From DATKQD01 sp050695655 (GTDB lineage: Bacteria > Chloroflexota > JAJPGV01): a stretch of DNA of 21,709 bases. The first letter of the stretch is position 1. The number at the start of each line of letters is the position of its first letter. The notes under the pieces are model-generated. The model ran no database searches and was not told where the DNA came from. It worked only from the letters and a program-made list of their open reading frames with translations. Where the stretch lies: positions 1-21,709 of the forward strand of contig JBOGTU010000107.1 of the NCBI GenBank assembly GCA_050695655.1, read 5' to 3'. Both the position numbers and the translations under genes were made by a program. Of the stretch, positions 7,751 to 15,282 are shown piece by piece.

Positions 7751-9075
7751 GTGAGCGCCTCCACCGCCGTGACGAAGCATTCACCCCGCTCCTCAAAGTC
7801 GCGAAACATGTCGTAACTGGTGCAGGCCGGAGAAAGCAGTACGACATCGCCCTCCCGCGCCTGCTCCGCCGCGAGCTCCACAGCCAGGCCGAGATCGTTC
7901 GCCCGCCGCAGCCACGGCTGGCTTACGCCCAGGCGGCGCTTGGCGGCCGCGAATGCGCCTTCGAGCAGGCTCGCTGCCTCGCCCACGAGGATGGCGCCGC
8001 GCACTTGTGCGCACACACGTTCCGCCAGTTCATCGACCGGCAGGTGCTTGTCGCGCCCACCGGCGATGAGCACGATGGGTCGCTCGAATACGGCCAGCGC
8101 CGCCAGGGTGCGCTCCGGCGCGGTGGCGATGGAATCGTTGTAATAGGCCACACCACGCAGCTCGCGCACCAGTTGCAACCGGTGGCGCACCCCGGTGAAG
8201 CGGATGGCGACGTCTCGAATGGCCTGTGGCGCGATGCCGTGCGCCAGGGCAATGAGACTGGCCGCCAGCACGTTGTCCACATTGTGGCGGCCGGGAATCT
8301 GGAGCTCACCCAAGCGGCAGATTTCGTGCTGAGCATCATGCGTGCGCAGCAGCAGCCGGTCGCCCTCCAGGTGCGCATCACGGCCGTTGAAGTACAGGGT
8401 GCGCGCGGGGGTGTGAGCGGCAAACGCGCTGCTGTTCGCGTCGCGCCCGTTGAGGATGGCTACGTCTGTGGCCGCTTGGTGCCGCACAATGTTGGCTTTG
8501 GCATTGATGTAAGCCTGCATGGAGGGATGCCGGTCCAGGTGGTTGGGCGTGATGTTTGTGACCAGAGCCACATGGGGTGATTGCCTCAGGTATTCCAATT
8601 GAAAGCTGCTGAGCTCCAGCACCACCAGTTCGTTGCCGGTGAGTTCGTCTACCTCCTCGATCAGCGGCTGGCCGATGTTGCCGCCCACCAGCACACGGCG
8701 AACGCCGGCAGCCAGCATGAGGCCCGTGAGGGTGGTGGTGGTGGTTTTGCCCGCGCTGCCGGTGATCCCGATAATCGGGGCCGGGCAGCGCTGAAAGAAC
8801 AGTTCAGTCTCGCTGGAGATGTTGGGGAGGCCAGCGAAGGGCGGCACATCCCGCCGCACCCCGGCACTGAGGAACACCGTGTCCGCGCCCCGCAGCGCTT
8901 CCTCCGGATGGCCACCCAGGGCCAGCTCCAGCGGGAGGCCGGCCAGGCGATCGATGAATGGCCGCAGCTCGTCCGCGGGCCGCAGGTCCGTAACGGTCAC
9001 CTGCTGCCCGTGCTTCACGAGGTAGCGGCTCAACGCTGCACCCTCACGCCCGAGGCCCACCACGGTGGCCTTCAC
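7747..9075 (-). CDS. murD: UDP-N-acetylmuramoyl-L-alanine:D-glutamate ligase MurD
   Basis: MurD adds D-glutamate to UDP-MurNAc-L-Ala with ATP in the cytoplasm. The 442-residue protein begins with a Rossmann-like UDP-binding loop (VVGLGREGAALS). The P-loop GSAGKTTTTT lies at 106-115, and NITPNHLDRHPSM is in the central domain. C-terminal marks are YNDSIATAPERTLAAL, LIAGGRDKHLP and LLSPACTSYDMFRDFEERGECF, the last strongly diagnostic for MurD. In the usual NDSKATNP segment, Ile and Ala replace Lys and Asn. The start is GTG at 9073-9075, which overlaps the mraY stop as GTGA. No good ribosome binding site precedes it, so translational coupling to mraY is likely. Length is normal. Confidence 0.97.
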   Translation of the reverse strand: MKATVVGLGREGAALSRYLVKHGQQVTVTDLRPADELRPFIDRLAGLPLELALGGHPEEALRGADTVFLSAGVRRDVPPFAGLPNISSETELFFQRCPAPIIGITGSAGKTTTTTLTGLMLAAGVRRVLVGGNIGQPLIEEVDELTGNELVVLELSSFQLEYLRQSPHVALVTNITPNHLDRHPSMQAYINAKANIVRHQAATDVAILNGRDANSSAFAAHTPARTLYFNGRDAHLEGDRLLLRTHDAQHEICRLGELQIPGRHNVDNVLAASLIALAHGIAPQAIRDVAIRFTGVRHRLQLVRELRGVAYYNDSIATAPERTLAALAVFERPIVLIAGGRDKHLPVDELAERVCAQVRGAILVGEAASLLEGAFAAAKRRLGVSQPWLRRANDLGLAVELAAEQAREGDVVLLSPACTSYDMFRDFEERGECFVTAVEALT

Positions 9076-10025
9076 AGCGAGGCCAACCCCACGCCGAGCG
9101 CCGCGGAAACCGCCGCGGCCAGCCAGAAGCGCTGCACAATGGTGACTTCGGCCCAGCCCCTGCGCTCCAGGTGGTGGTGGTAGGGGCTGATCAGGAACAG
9201 GCGCTTGCCGTGGCTGAGCTTGAACCAGCTCACCTGCAGCACCACGGAAAGCACCTCCAGCGCAAGCACGCTGCCGATGAGCAGCAGCAGCAGCATCTGC
9301 CCGCTCATCACGGCCACGGCGCCCAGAGCGCCCGCGTAGGCCAGGGCGCCCGTGTCACCCATGAACACGCGCGCCGGGTGGACGTTGAACCACAGGAAGC
9401 CCAGCAACGTGCCTACGGCGATGCCGCAGAAGGCCGCGAGCGCTGGCTGCTGATTGTGCAGGGCGATGACGCCGTAGGCGCTGAAGCCGAGTGCGTAAAG
9501 ACCGGCGGCAAGGCCATCCAGGCCATCGACCAGCGAGGCGGTGGAAGAGGCGAAGACGATCGCTGCCCCGACCGGCACGATGGCCCAGCCCAGTTGGATG
9601 GCGTGCAACGGACCGAGGTCCATGGTGCGCTGGTGCAGCAGCTCGAACATCGCTAGGGCTACGAGGATGGCCAGCCCCGGGTGCCACAGGAACTTCCAGC
9701 GCACCTGAAAGCCGTAGCCAAGCCGGTTGCTCACCTTGGCCAGATCGTCTGCCGCACCCAAAAGCCCAAAGCCAACGAGCGCCAGCAGTAGTGGCCACAG
9801 CGCCGGAAACCGCCGGTCCAGCGCCAGCGCCAGTACCACGGTGACGGTCACCATGAGCAGGCCACCCATGGTGGGCGTGCCCCGTTTGGGAGCGTGGTGC
9901 TCCAAACCAACCTCGCGGATCTGCTCCTGCAAGTGAAGCGAGCGCAGAAGGCCGATGGCGGGCCTGCCCAGCAGGAGCATGACGCCAAAAGCCACTGTCA
10001 AGCCCCAAGCAGCCTGGGCGATCAC
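9072..10025 (-). CDS. mraY: Phospho-N-acetylmuramoyl-pentapeptide-transferase MraY
   Basis: MraY transfers phospho-MurNAc-pentapeptide from UDP to undecaprenyl phosphate, giving lipid I, and is an integral membrane enzyme. The 317-residue protein has about ten hydrophobic segments and the catalytic-site motifs: KRGTPTMGG (48-55), the DD pair at 93-94, VDGLDGL (166-172), FMGDTGAL (221-228) and the HHH cluster in SPYHHHLERRGW (283-285). The usual NLTDGLDG appears here as SLVDGLDG, with the aspartates kept. The start is GTG at 10023-10025 with GGAG 5 bases upstream, overlapping the murF stop as GTGA. It lies between murF and murD, the classic dcw position. Confidence 0.97.
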   Translation of the reverse strand: MIAQAAWGLTVAFGVMLLLGRPAIGLLRSLHLQEQIREVGLEHHAPKRGTPTMGGLLMVTVTVVLALALDRRFPALWPLLLALVGFGLLGAADDLAKVSNRLGYGFQVRWKFLWHPGLAILVALAMFELLHQRTMDLGPLHAIQLGWAIVPVGAAIVFASSTASLVDGLDGLAAGLYALGFSAYGVIALHNQQPALAAFCGIAVGTLLGFLWFNVHPARVFMGDTGALAYAGALGAVAVMSGQMLLLLLIGSVLALEVLSVVLQVSWFKLSHGKRLFLISPYHHHLERRGWAEVTIVQRFWLAAAVSAALGVGLASL

Positions 10026-11401
10026 GCCGGCTCCGCCAGCAAGGCCTTGACCACTGCCTGAAGCCCCGTGGCCAGCGAGCCCTTCACCAAGAGGTAATTC
10101 CCGGAGCCCAACCTCGGCCGCAGCTGGGCCGTGGCCTCATCGGGCGTGGCGGTTACGATAATGCGATCCCTGGTGAGGCCGGCTTCGCGCGCGCCCTCAG
10201 CGATCAGCCGTGCCTCCTCGCCTACGGTAATAAGCAGGTCGGCCACTCTGGCCGCGGCATGGCCCACCTGGCGGTGCAGCTCCACGCTGTACTGCCCCAG
10301 TTCGCGCATATCGCCCAGCACAGCGATGCGCTGTCTGGCGCGCGGCATTTCCGCCAACAGCGCCAGGGCAGCCTCGGCCGCGGGCGGGCTGGAGTTGTAC
10401 GTATCGTCGATGATGGTGGTGGCGTCGATGCCCGCCACAATGTGCAGGCGCAGCGGCTCACCCTGGAAATCGCGCAAGGCGGCCGCGGCATCGGCCAGCG
10501 AGTAGTCCAGGCTCAGCATCACCGCCGCCGCGGCCAGGGCGTGGTACGTGGAGTGGCGGCCGAGCAGGCCCATCTCCACCCACTCGGATGCGCCGTGATA
10601 GTTCAAGCGAAAGGCAATGCCCTCCAGCCCGCGCGACTCGACCTCCGTGGCTCGTATGTCGTTGCTGGCGTCCAACCCAAACAGCAGCGCGCGCTTCCCG
10701 CGCTGGGCCATGGCGGCCGTGTAGCTGTTGTCGCCGTTCAGGATCGCCAGCCCATCGCGCGGGAGGCCGTCCACCAGCTCAGCCTTGGCTTCGGCGATGC
10801 GCTCGATGCTGCCTGCGCGCTCGGCGTGCATGTGGCCCACCATGGTCACAATGCCGATGCGCGGCCGGGCCAGCTCTGCCAGGAAGCGGATGTCGCCTGG
10901 CACGTACATGCCCATTTCCAGCACGGCGATCTCGTGCCGCGAATCAATGCCGAGCAGGCTCAAGGGGACACCGATCTCCGTGTTGAGGTTGCGCTCCGTT
11001 TTGAGGACAGGCTTGCGCTGGCTCAGGGTGCCGGCCACGACCTCCTTGGTGCTGGTTTTGCCCACAGTGCCGGTGATGCCGATGACCAGCGGGTCCACCT
11101 GGCGCAGCTTGTAGGCGCCCAGGTCCTGCAACGCCCTGAGCGTGTCGCCCACTTGGACATAGGCCAGCTTGTTAGGGACGGCGCCCGGCGGGCGCGAAGC
11201 GATGACGCCACCCGCGTGGCTGGCGATGGCGTGGGGGATGAAGTCGTGCCCATCCACATGCTCGCCCCGCAGGGCAATGAACAGGTCCCCGGGTTGCACG
11301 TCGCGCGAGTCGATCACGCCGCGTGCGAAGGTGGTGTCGCCCTCAAATCCGGGCGCGAGCTGCCCGCCCGTGCCACGGAGCACATCCGTCAGGCTGAGCA
11401 C
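10022..11401 (-). CDS. murF: UDP-N-acetylmuramoyl-tripeptide:D-alanyl-D-alanine ligase MurF
   Basis: MurF joins D-Ala-D-Ala to the UDP-MurNAc-tripeptide, completing the pentapeptide precursor in the cytoplasm. The 459-residue protein has the MurF N-terminal domain (GVIDSRDVQPGDLFIALRG) and the P-loop GTVGKTSTKE at 111-120. NLNTEIGVPLSLL and LEMGMYVPGDI follow. DDTYNSSPPA, VLGDMRELG and LLVKGSLA are typical of MurF rather than MurE. The start is GTG at 11399-11401, because an in-frame TAG lies four codons upstream. AGGA stands about 10 bases before it. It follows ftsI after 87 bp with no murE in between, which is unusual for this locus. Confidence 0.96.
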   Translation of the reverse strand: MLSLTDVLRGTGGQLAPGFEGDTTFARGVIDSRDVQPGDLFIALRGEHVDGHDFIPHAIASHAGGVIASRPPGAVPNKLAYVQVGDTLRALQDLGAYKLRQVDPLVIGITGTVGKTSTKEVVAGTLSQRKPVLKTERNLNTEIGVPLSLLGIDSRHEIAVLEMGMYVPGDIRFLAELARPRIGIVTMVGHMHAERAGSIERIAEAKAELVDGLPRDGLAILNGDNSYTAAMAQRGKRALLFGLDASNDIRATEVESRGLEGIAFRLNYHGASEWVEMGLLGRHSTYHALAAAAVMLSLDYSLADAAAALRDFQGEPLRLHIVAGIDATTIIDDTYNSSPPAAEAALALLAEMPRARQRIAVLGDMRELGQYSVELHRQVGHAAARVADLLITVGEEARLIAEGAREAGLTRDRIIVTATPDEATAQLRPRLGSGNYLLVKGSLATGLQAVVKALLAEPA

Positions 11402-11488
11402 GTGCTGTTCATCCTAACAGGCGTCGCCGAGGCTGGGTGGTATGGACGGCTGATAGATCCGCCCTTTGCCACTGGCTGAGCATGAGCG

Positions 11489-13447
11489 TCACGCTGGGTG
11501 ACTCGTAATCGCTGTGGGTCGCGCCGGCGCGCCGTTGGTTGTGTGCACGGCAACTGGCGCCTGGCTGGGGTGCACCGTGGCCGTCGGTATGGTGGCGTGC
11601 ACCGGGGTGGGCGTAGCCGCGGCATGAACGGTCGTGCGGGCCGCGGACGTGGCCACGGGATGCGCGGTGGTTGTCGCCGGCGCTGCAGTGTGCAGCGGAC
11701 GACGCACTGACTCGGGTTGGGCCGGCGTTGGTGGCACCGCGGTGGCTGCGGCCTTGGCCAGGGCGGCCGGATCTGTCGGCTGGATCTGGTAGCGGACGAA
11801 TATCTGGCGCGCGATGTCGCTCCACACCGGTGCTGCCACTTCGGAGCCGAACGGCACGTCCCCTGGCCGGTCGATCTTCACCAGCATGACGAAGCGCGGA
11901 TCCTGGGCCGGCGCAAAGCCCACAAGTGAGGCGATGAAGGTGTTTGGCAAGTAGCCGCCATTTGGGCTGGCTATCTGCGCGGTGCCTGTTTTGGCCGCGA
12001 TGGCATAACCGGGCACTTCGGCCAGCTGCGCCTCGCCATCCTTGGCGGAGTCCACCAGCATCTGCGTGAGCGTGCTCGCCACCGTGGCCGAGATCACCTG
12101 CCGCACTTGAGTGGGCGCGATGGCGTGGTCGCCGCCGGCGTCACGAATGGCCGTGACCATGTGCGGCTTCATTAACAGGCCCTGGTTGGCTACAGCGCCC
12201 ACGGCGGCCACCAGCTGCAGTGGGGTAACGGCAATGCCCTGGCCGAAGGCGTTGGTCACCAGGTTGGCGGGCGACCAGGCTGGGTTGTCCGGCCATACGA
12301 CCTGGCCGTCCACCTCGCCCGCAAGGTCCACGCCCGTCTTCTGGCCCAGCCCAAAGCTGTGCAGATAGGGATAGTAGAGGTCCTTGCCGATGCGCCAGGC
12401 GACTGTTGCCGCGCCGACATTAGAGGAGTACTGCAGGAGCTGGATCATGTTCTCGTTGGCGTGCCCCAATTTGTTCCAGTTGCTGATGTGGATGCCGCCG
12501 ATGTTAAGCTCGCCGTGGTCCTGGATGGTGGTTTGGGGAGTCACGGTGTGGTTGGCCAGGGCTGAGGCCATAGTGATGATCTTGAACGTGGAACCTGGCT
12601 CGTAGATCTGGCTAACGCTGGCATTGGCAAACGTGGCGGGGTCGGCGGTGGCGTAGCTGTTGGGATCGAAGCTGGGGAAGTTGGCATCCGCCAGGATGTC
12701 TCCCGTTTTGGGATCGAGGATGAGGATGCTGCCGCCGGTGGCGCGGTGCTTCTGCACGGCCGTGGCGAGTTCTTGCTCGGCCACGTACTGCAACCCGGAA
12801 TCGATGCTGGTGATGAGCGTGGCGCCATCCTGCGCCGGCATGGACCCTTCGGGCAGGCTGTAGGTGATGGGATTGCCGGCCATGTCCACGTTCGCCTTGA
12901 GATGGCCAGGCCGGCCGGCCAGCACCGTGTTGTATGCCTCCTCAAGGCCATACTGGCCGTTACCGTCGGCGTTCACAAATCCCAGCAGCTGCGCCGCGAG
13001 CGTGGCCTGGGGATAGACGCGGTGCGTGGTTGGCTCCAGGATGATGCCGGCCAGCTTGGTGGCCCGAATCTGCTGGCTCACCGCCGGGGTGACCCACATG
13101 GCCAGCCGAATGAATTGCTCCTTGGGGTTGGTGATGCGCTCCAGCAGCGTGCTGGATGACACGTGCAGCAGTGGGCTGAGGATACTGGCTGCGCCCGGAG
13201 GATCCTTCACCTGCATGCGGGACGCGTACACGGAATTGACGGCTTCGTTTGTGACGAGCACGTTGCCGGAACCATCGAGAATGTCGCCCCGGTTGGCCGG
13301 GATCAGCTCATCGCGCTGGTGCTCCGCGTTGGCCTGGCCGGAGAGCCAGCTGTGCTCCAGCACTTGCCAGTAGTAGAGGCGCCAGATGAGCACAAGAGAA
13401 AAGACCGCCAGCAGCCCAAACACGACCCAGTGCCGGCCCGGTTTCAC
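11489..13447 (-). CDS. ftsI: Septal class B penicillin-binding protein FtsI (PBP2/PBP3 type)
   Basis: FtsI is the transpeptidase that cross-links septal peptidoglycan made by FtsW. The 652-residue protein has a short cytoplasmic end and a membrane anchor at about 7-25. The PBP dimerisation domain begins with IPANRGDILDGSGNVL (about 49-64). The transpeptidase domain carries the active-site Ser286 in STFK (286-289), SSN (341-343) and KTGT (486-489). No PASTA domain follows. Instead residues from about 560 form a low-complexity tail of nearly 95 residues rich in Pro, Ala, Thr and His, with repeated VH pairs. The start is GTG at 13445-13447, overlapping the ftsL stop as GTGA. No clear ribosome binding site is seen, so coupling with ftsL is likely. 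Confidence 0.96.
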   Translation of the reverse strand: MKPGRHWVVFGLLAVFSLVLIWRLYYWQVLEHSWLSGQANAEHQRDELIPANRGDILDGSGNVLVTNEAVNSVYASRMQVKDPPGAASILSPLLHVSSSTLLERITNPKEQFIRLAMWVTPAVSQQIRATKLAGIILEPTTHRVYPQATLAAQLLGFVNADGNGQYGLEEAYNTVLAGRPGHLKANVDMAGNPITYSLPEGSMPAQDGATLITSIDSGLQYVAEQELATAVQKHRATGGSILILDPKTGDILADANFPSFDPNSYATADPATFANASVSQIYEPGSTFKIITMASALANHTVTPQTTIQDHGELNIGGIHISNWNKLGHANENMIQLLQYSSNVGAATVAWRIGKDLYYPYLHSFGLGQKTGVDLAGEVDGQVVWPDNPAWSPANLVTNAFGQGIAVTPLQLVAAVGAVANQGLLMKPHMVTAIRDAGGDHAIAPTQVRQVISATVASTLTQMLVDSAKDGEAQLAEVPGYAIAAKTGTAQIASPNGGYLPNTFIASLVGFAPAQDPRFVMLVKIDRPGDVPFGSEVAAPVWSDIARQIFVRYQIQPTDPAALAKAAATAVPPTPAQPESVRRPLHTAAPATTTAHPVATSAARTTVHAAATPTPVHATIPTATVHPSQAPVAVHTTNGAPARPTAITSHPA

Positions 13448-13887
13448 GAGCCGTGGTGCTGGGCCAGCGCGAGCTCCCGCGCATCGAGCGTGACATACCG
13501 CACGCGGGTGATGTCGCCCGGTATCAGATGCAGTGTGTTGGTGGCCGCCTGCTGAATGGCAGGCAGGGAATTGAGCTGCGCCAGCTGGACCTGCAGCTGA
13601 TCGTTCTCGCGCTGCAACTGGTCGCGCTGCTGTTGCAGCTGGCCAATGTTGTAGCCGCTGGTTGCCAGGTTGGCGGCCTCGTTCATATACAGCAGGCTCA
13701 GCAGACTGATGAGCAGGATGGCGAACAGCAGCGCCGCGGTGTGGCGTAAGGCTCGCGGCTGGCGCGTTGAGGGCGCGGTAGGCGGTGCGGGCGCGCGCGT
13801 GACAATCTCCGGCAGCGGGCGCGGCACGGGCCAGGCAGGGGCCACGGTTCGGCGCGGGAGCGCGTGCCGAGGCGCGAGGACGCTCAT
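13444..13887 (-). CDS. ftsL: FtsL-like division protein (septum formation initiator type)
   Basis: The 147-residue product has a Pro/Arg-rich cytoplasmic tail (1-48) and one membrane segment (about 50-68, AALLFAILLISLLSLLYM). A Gln/Leu heptad-like coiled coil follows (about 80-107, with QLQQQRDQLQRENDQLQVQL), and then a short extracytoplasmic end. This is the FtsL/DivIC layout: a small bitopic protein that pairs with a partner coiled coil and with FtsQ to activate FtsW-FtsI. Sequence is poorly conserved in the family, so the name rests on layout and on its place between rsmH and ftsI. The ATG at 13885-13887 overlaps the rsmH stop as ATGA. An upstream in-frame ATG (14010) would bury 41 codons in rsmH and was rejected. 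Confidence 0.88.
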   Translation of the reverse strand: MSVLAPRHALPRRTVAPAWPVPRPLPEIVTRAPAPPTAPSTRQPRALRHTAALLFAILLISLLSLLYMNEAANLATSGYNIGQLQQQRDQLQRENDQLQVQLAQLNSLPAIQQAATNTLHLIPGDITRVRYVTLDARELALAQHHGS

Positions 13888-14783
13888 AGCCGGGTTGCCG
13901 CGCGCAGCTTGGCCGAGCGCGCTCGCGGGTTGGAGGACACCTCGGCCTGACTCGGAGTAACCGGCTTGCGGGTCAGAAGAGTCACTGTGCGCTGGTGCCC
14001 GCATACGCACGCCGGCGCTCCCGGAGGGCAGATGCAGTCGCGCGCCTCCGCGGCCAGGAAGGTTTTGACGGTGCGGTCCTCCAGCGAGTGGAAGCTTATG
14101 GCTACCAGGCGCCCGTCTGGCCGCAGCAGGGCCAGGGCCTGAACCAGGGCGCTCCTCAGCCGATCCAGCTCGCCATTCACGGCAATGCGCAGTGCTTGAA
14201 AGATGCGCGTCGCGGGGTGCACCCGACCGCGGCCACCGGCAGCCTGCTGAATGGCGCTGGCCAGTTCGGTTGTGGTACGGAAGGGTTGGTGGCGGCGTCG
14301 CGCATCAATGGCCGCGGCCATGGCATGGGCACGTGGCTCTTCGCCGTACTCGCGGAACACGCGAGCCAGCTGCTGTACGGGCAGGGTGTTCACCAGCTCG
14401 GCCGCCGTGCGGCCGCTGCTGGAATCGAACCGCATGTCCAGGGGACCCTCCTGGCTGAAGGCGAAGCCGCGCCGAGCATCGTCCAGCTGGGGCGAGCTCA
14501 GCCCGAGATCGAACAGCACCCCGTCGAGTGGATCGAAGTGGGAGGCGTGGACCACTTCCTCCAGGCGATCGAAGTTGGCGTGGATGGCGCGCAGCGGCAG
14601 TGTGACAGCGACGATGGCCTCGGCATCCGCATCGAGTGCCAGTACTTCGCCGCCCCTGGCCAGAATGGCCGCGCTGTGGCCGCCGCGCCCCAGCGTGCAG
14701 TCCACATAGTGGCCGCCGGCGTGCACGGCCAGCAGATCCACGGCTTCAGTCAGCAACACCGGGGTGTGCGCGAGGTGCGGCAT
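13884..14783 (-). CDS. rsmH: 16S rRNA (cytosine-1402-N4)-methyltransferase RsmH (MraW)
   Basis: RsmH methylates the N4 of C1402 in the decoding centre of 16S rRNA, using S-adenosylmethionine. The 299-residue protein starts with HTPVLLTEAVDLL, the family signature. The SAM-binding loop DCTLGRGGHS is at 28-37 and the acidic ribose-binding residue at 51 (LALDADAEA). LFDLGLSSPQLDDARRGFAF, TRIFQALRIAVNGEL and ISFHSLEDRTVK are all diagnostic. A short Cys-containing segment (CICPPGAPACVCG) near residue 250 also fits the family. The ATG at 14781-14783 lies three bases after the mraZ stop; no clear ribosome binding site is visible. Confidence 0.97.
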   Translation of the reverse strand: MPHLAHTPVLLTEAVDLLAVHAGGHYVDCTLGRGGHSAAILARGGEVLALDADAEAIVAVTLPLRAIHANFDRLEEVVHASHFDPLDGVLFDLGLSSPQLDDARRGFAFSQEGPLDMRFDSSSGRTAAELVNTLPVQQLARVFREYGEEPRAHAMAAAIDARRRHQPFRTTTELASAIQQAAGGRGRVHPATRIFQALRIAVNGELDRLRSALVQALALLRPDGRLVAISFHSLEDRTVKTFLAAEARDCICPPGAPACVCGHQRTVTLLTRKPVTPSQAEVSSNPRARSAKLRAATRL

Positions 14784-14786
14784 GGC

Positions 14787-15242
14787 TTACAGGCCGAAGC
14801 GAGCCAGGCCGGCCGCGATGCGCTCGCCATCGGCTTCCACGGCGGTGCGCAGCGTGATCCACTGGTCGCGGTCCCAGATCTCAAGCCGGTTGCCCATGCC
14901 CACCAGCGTGGTGTCGCTTTGCAGGCCGGCGTATTGGCGCAGATAGGCGGGAATGTTGATGCGGTTCAGGCGGTCGAGCTCACACTCCAACGCGCCGGAG
15001 AAGACCAGGCGCATGAGCTGGCGCGTCTCGCTCTGCCCGGTGGGGAGCGAGCCAACCTTTTCCGCCCAGGCATCCCACTCAGGGCCGGGGTAGAGCACCA
15101 GGCACTTTTCGAAGCCGCGGGTCACCACGGCGCGCTCGCTGAAGACGCCGCGGTACTTGGCTGGCAGGGCCAGCCTTCCCTTTGCATCAAGGGAGTGCTG
15201 AAACTCGCCAAGGATCTTCCCTTTTGATCCACTTTCTCCCAC
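14787..15242 (-). CDS. mraZ: MraZ, AbrB-like transcriptional regulator of the dcw operon
   Basis: MraZ is a ring-forming DNA-binding protein with two AbrB-like halves that controls transcription of its own dcw operon. The 151-residue product has the duplicated DxxxR signature: DAKGR at 19-23 (within FQHSLDAKGRLALPAKYR) and DRLNR at 90-94 (within LECELDRLNRINIPAYLRQY). The start used is GTG at 15240-15242, the only usual start codon in frame upstream of the conserved ILGEF. It is about nine residues longer than typical MraZ and lies only about 5 bases from the predicted transcription start, so initiation may be leaderless. The start codon itself falls in the middle repeat of the putative MraZ operator. 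Confidence 0.95.
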   Translation of the reverse strand: MGESGSKGKILGEFQHSLDAKGRLALPAKYRGVFSERAVVTRGFEKCLVLYPGPEWDAWAEKVGSLPTGQSETRQLMRLVFSGALECELDRLNRINIPAYLRQYAGLQSDTTLVGMGNRLEIWDRDQWITLRTAVEADGERIAAGLARFGL

Positions 15243-15252
15243 AGAGTTCCAC
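15228..15252 (-). promoter_or_regulatory. Putative MraZ operator: three GTGG(A/G) direct repeats with a 10-base period
   Basis: On the minus strand GTGGA (15252-15248), GTGGG (15242-15238) and GTGGA (15232-15228) are separated by two 5-base spacers (ACTCT and AGAAA). A weaker AGGGA follows at 15222-15218 in the same phase. Known MraZ boxes in E. coli and Mycoplasma are short TGGG-type direct repeats on a one-turn period, so the pattern fits well. The repeats begin just after the -10 box and cover the predicted transcription start and the mraZ start codon, a position suited to autorepression. The sequence pattern is seen directly; binding is inferred. Confidence 0.7.
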
Positions 15253-15253
15253 T

Positions 15254-15282
15254 ATAGTAGGCGCAGCCCCTTGCCATTGCAA
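15254..15282 (-). promoter_or_regulatory. Promoter of the dcw operon, upstream of mraZ
   Basis: On the minus strand TTGCAA (15282-15277) and TACTAT (15259-15254) stand exactly 17 bases apart. Each matches 4 of 6 consensus positions for the housekeeping sigma factor. The expected transcription start is near 15247, only a few bases before the mraZ GTG at 15242, which implies a leaderless or nearly leaderless mRNA. It is directly upstream of the first gene of a tightly packed 14-gene run, so it is probably the main dcw promoter. Confidence 0.65.

Noticed and set aside
10259..11479. 406-codon plus-strand frame opposite murF
   Set aside because: It is antisense to a clear murF with all family motifs; long antisense frames are expected in GC-rich genes. 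The same applies to plus-strand frames at 1390-2091, 5461-6333, 7621-8580, 13995-15227, 17878-19335 and 20432-21514.
13888..14010. N-terminal extension of ftsL by 41 codons
   Set aside because: It lies wholly inside rsmH, and the ATG at 13887 forms an ATGA junction like its neighbours.
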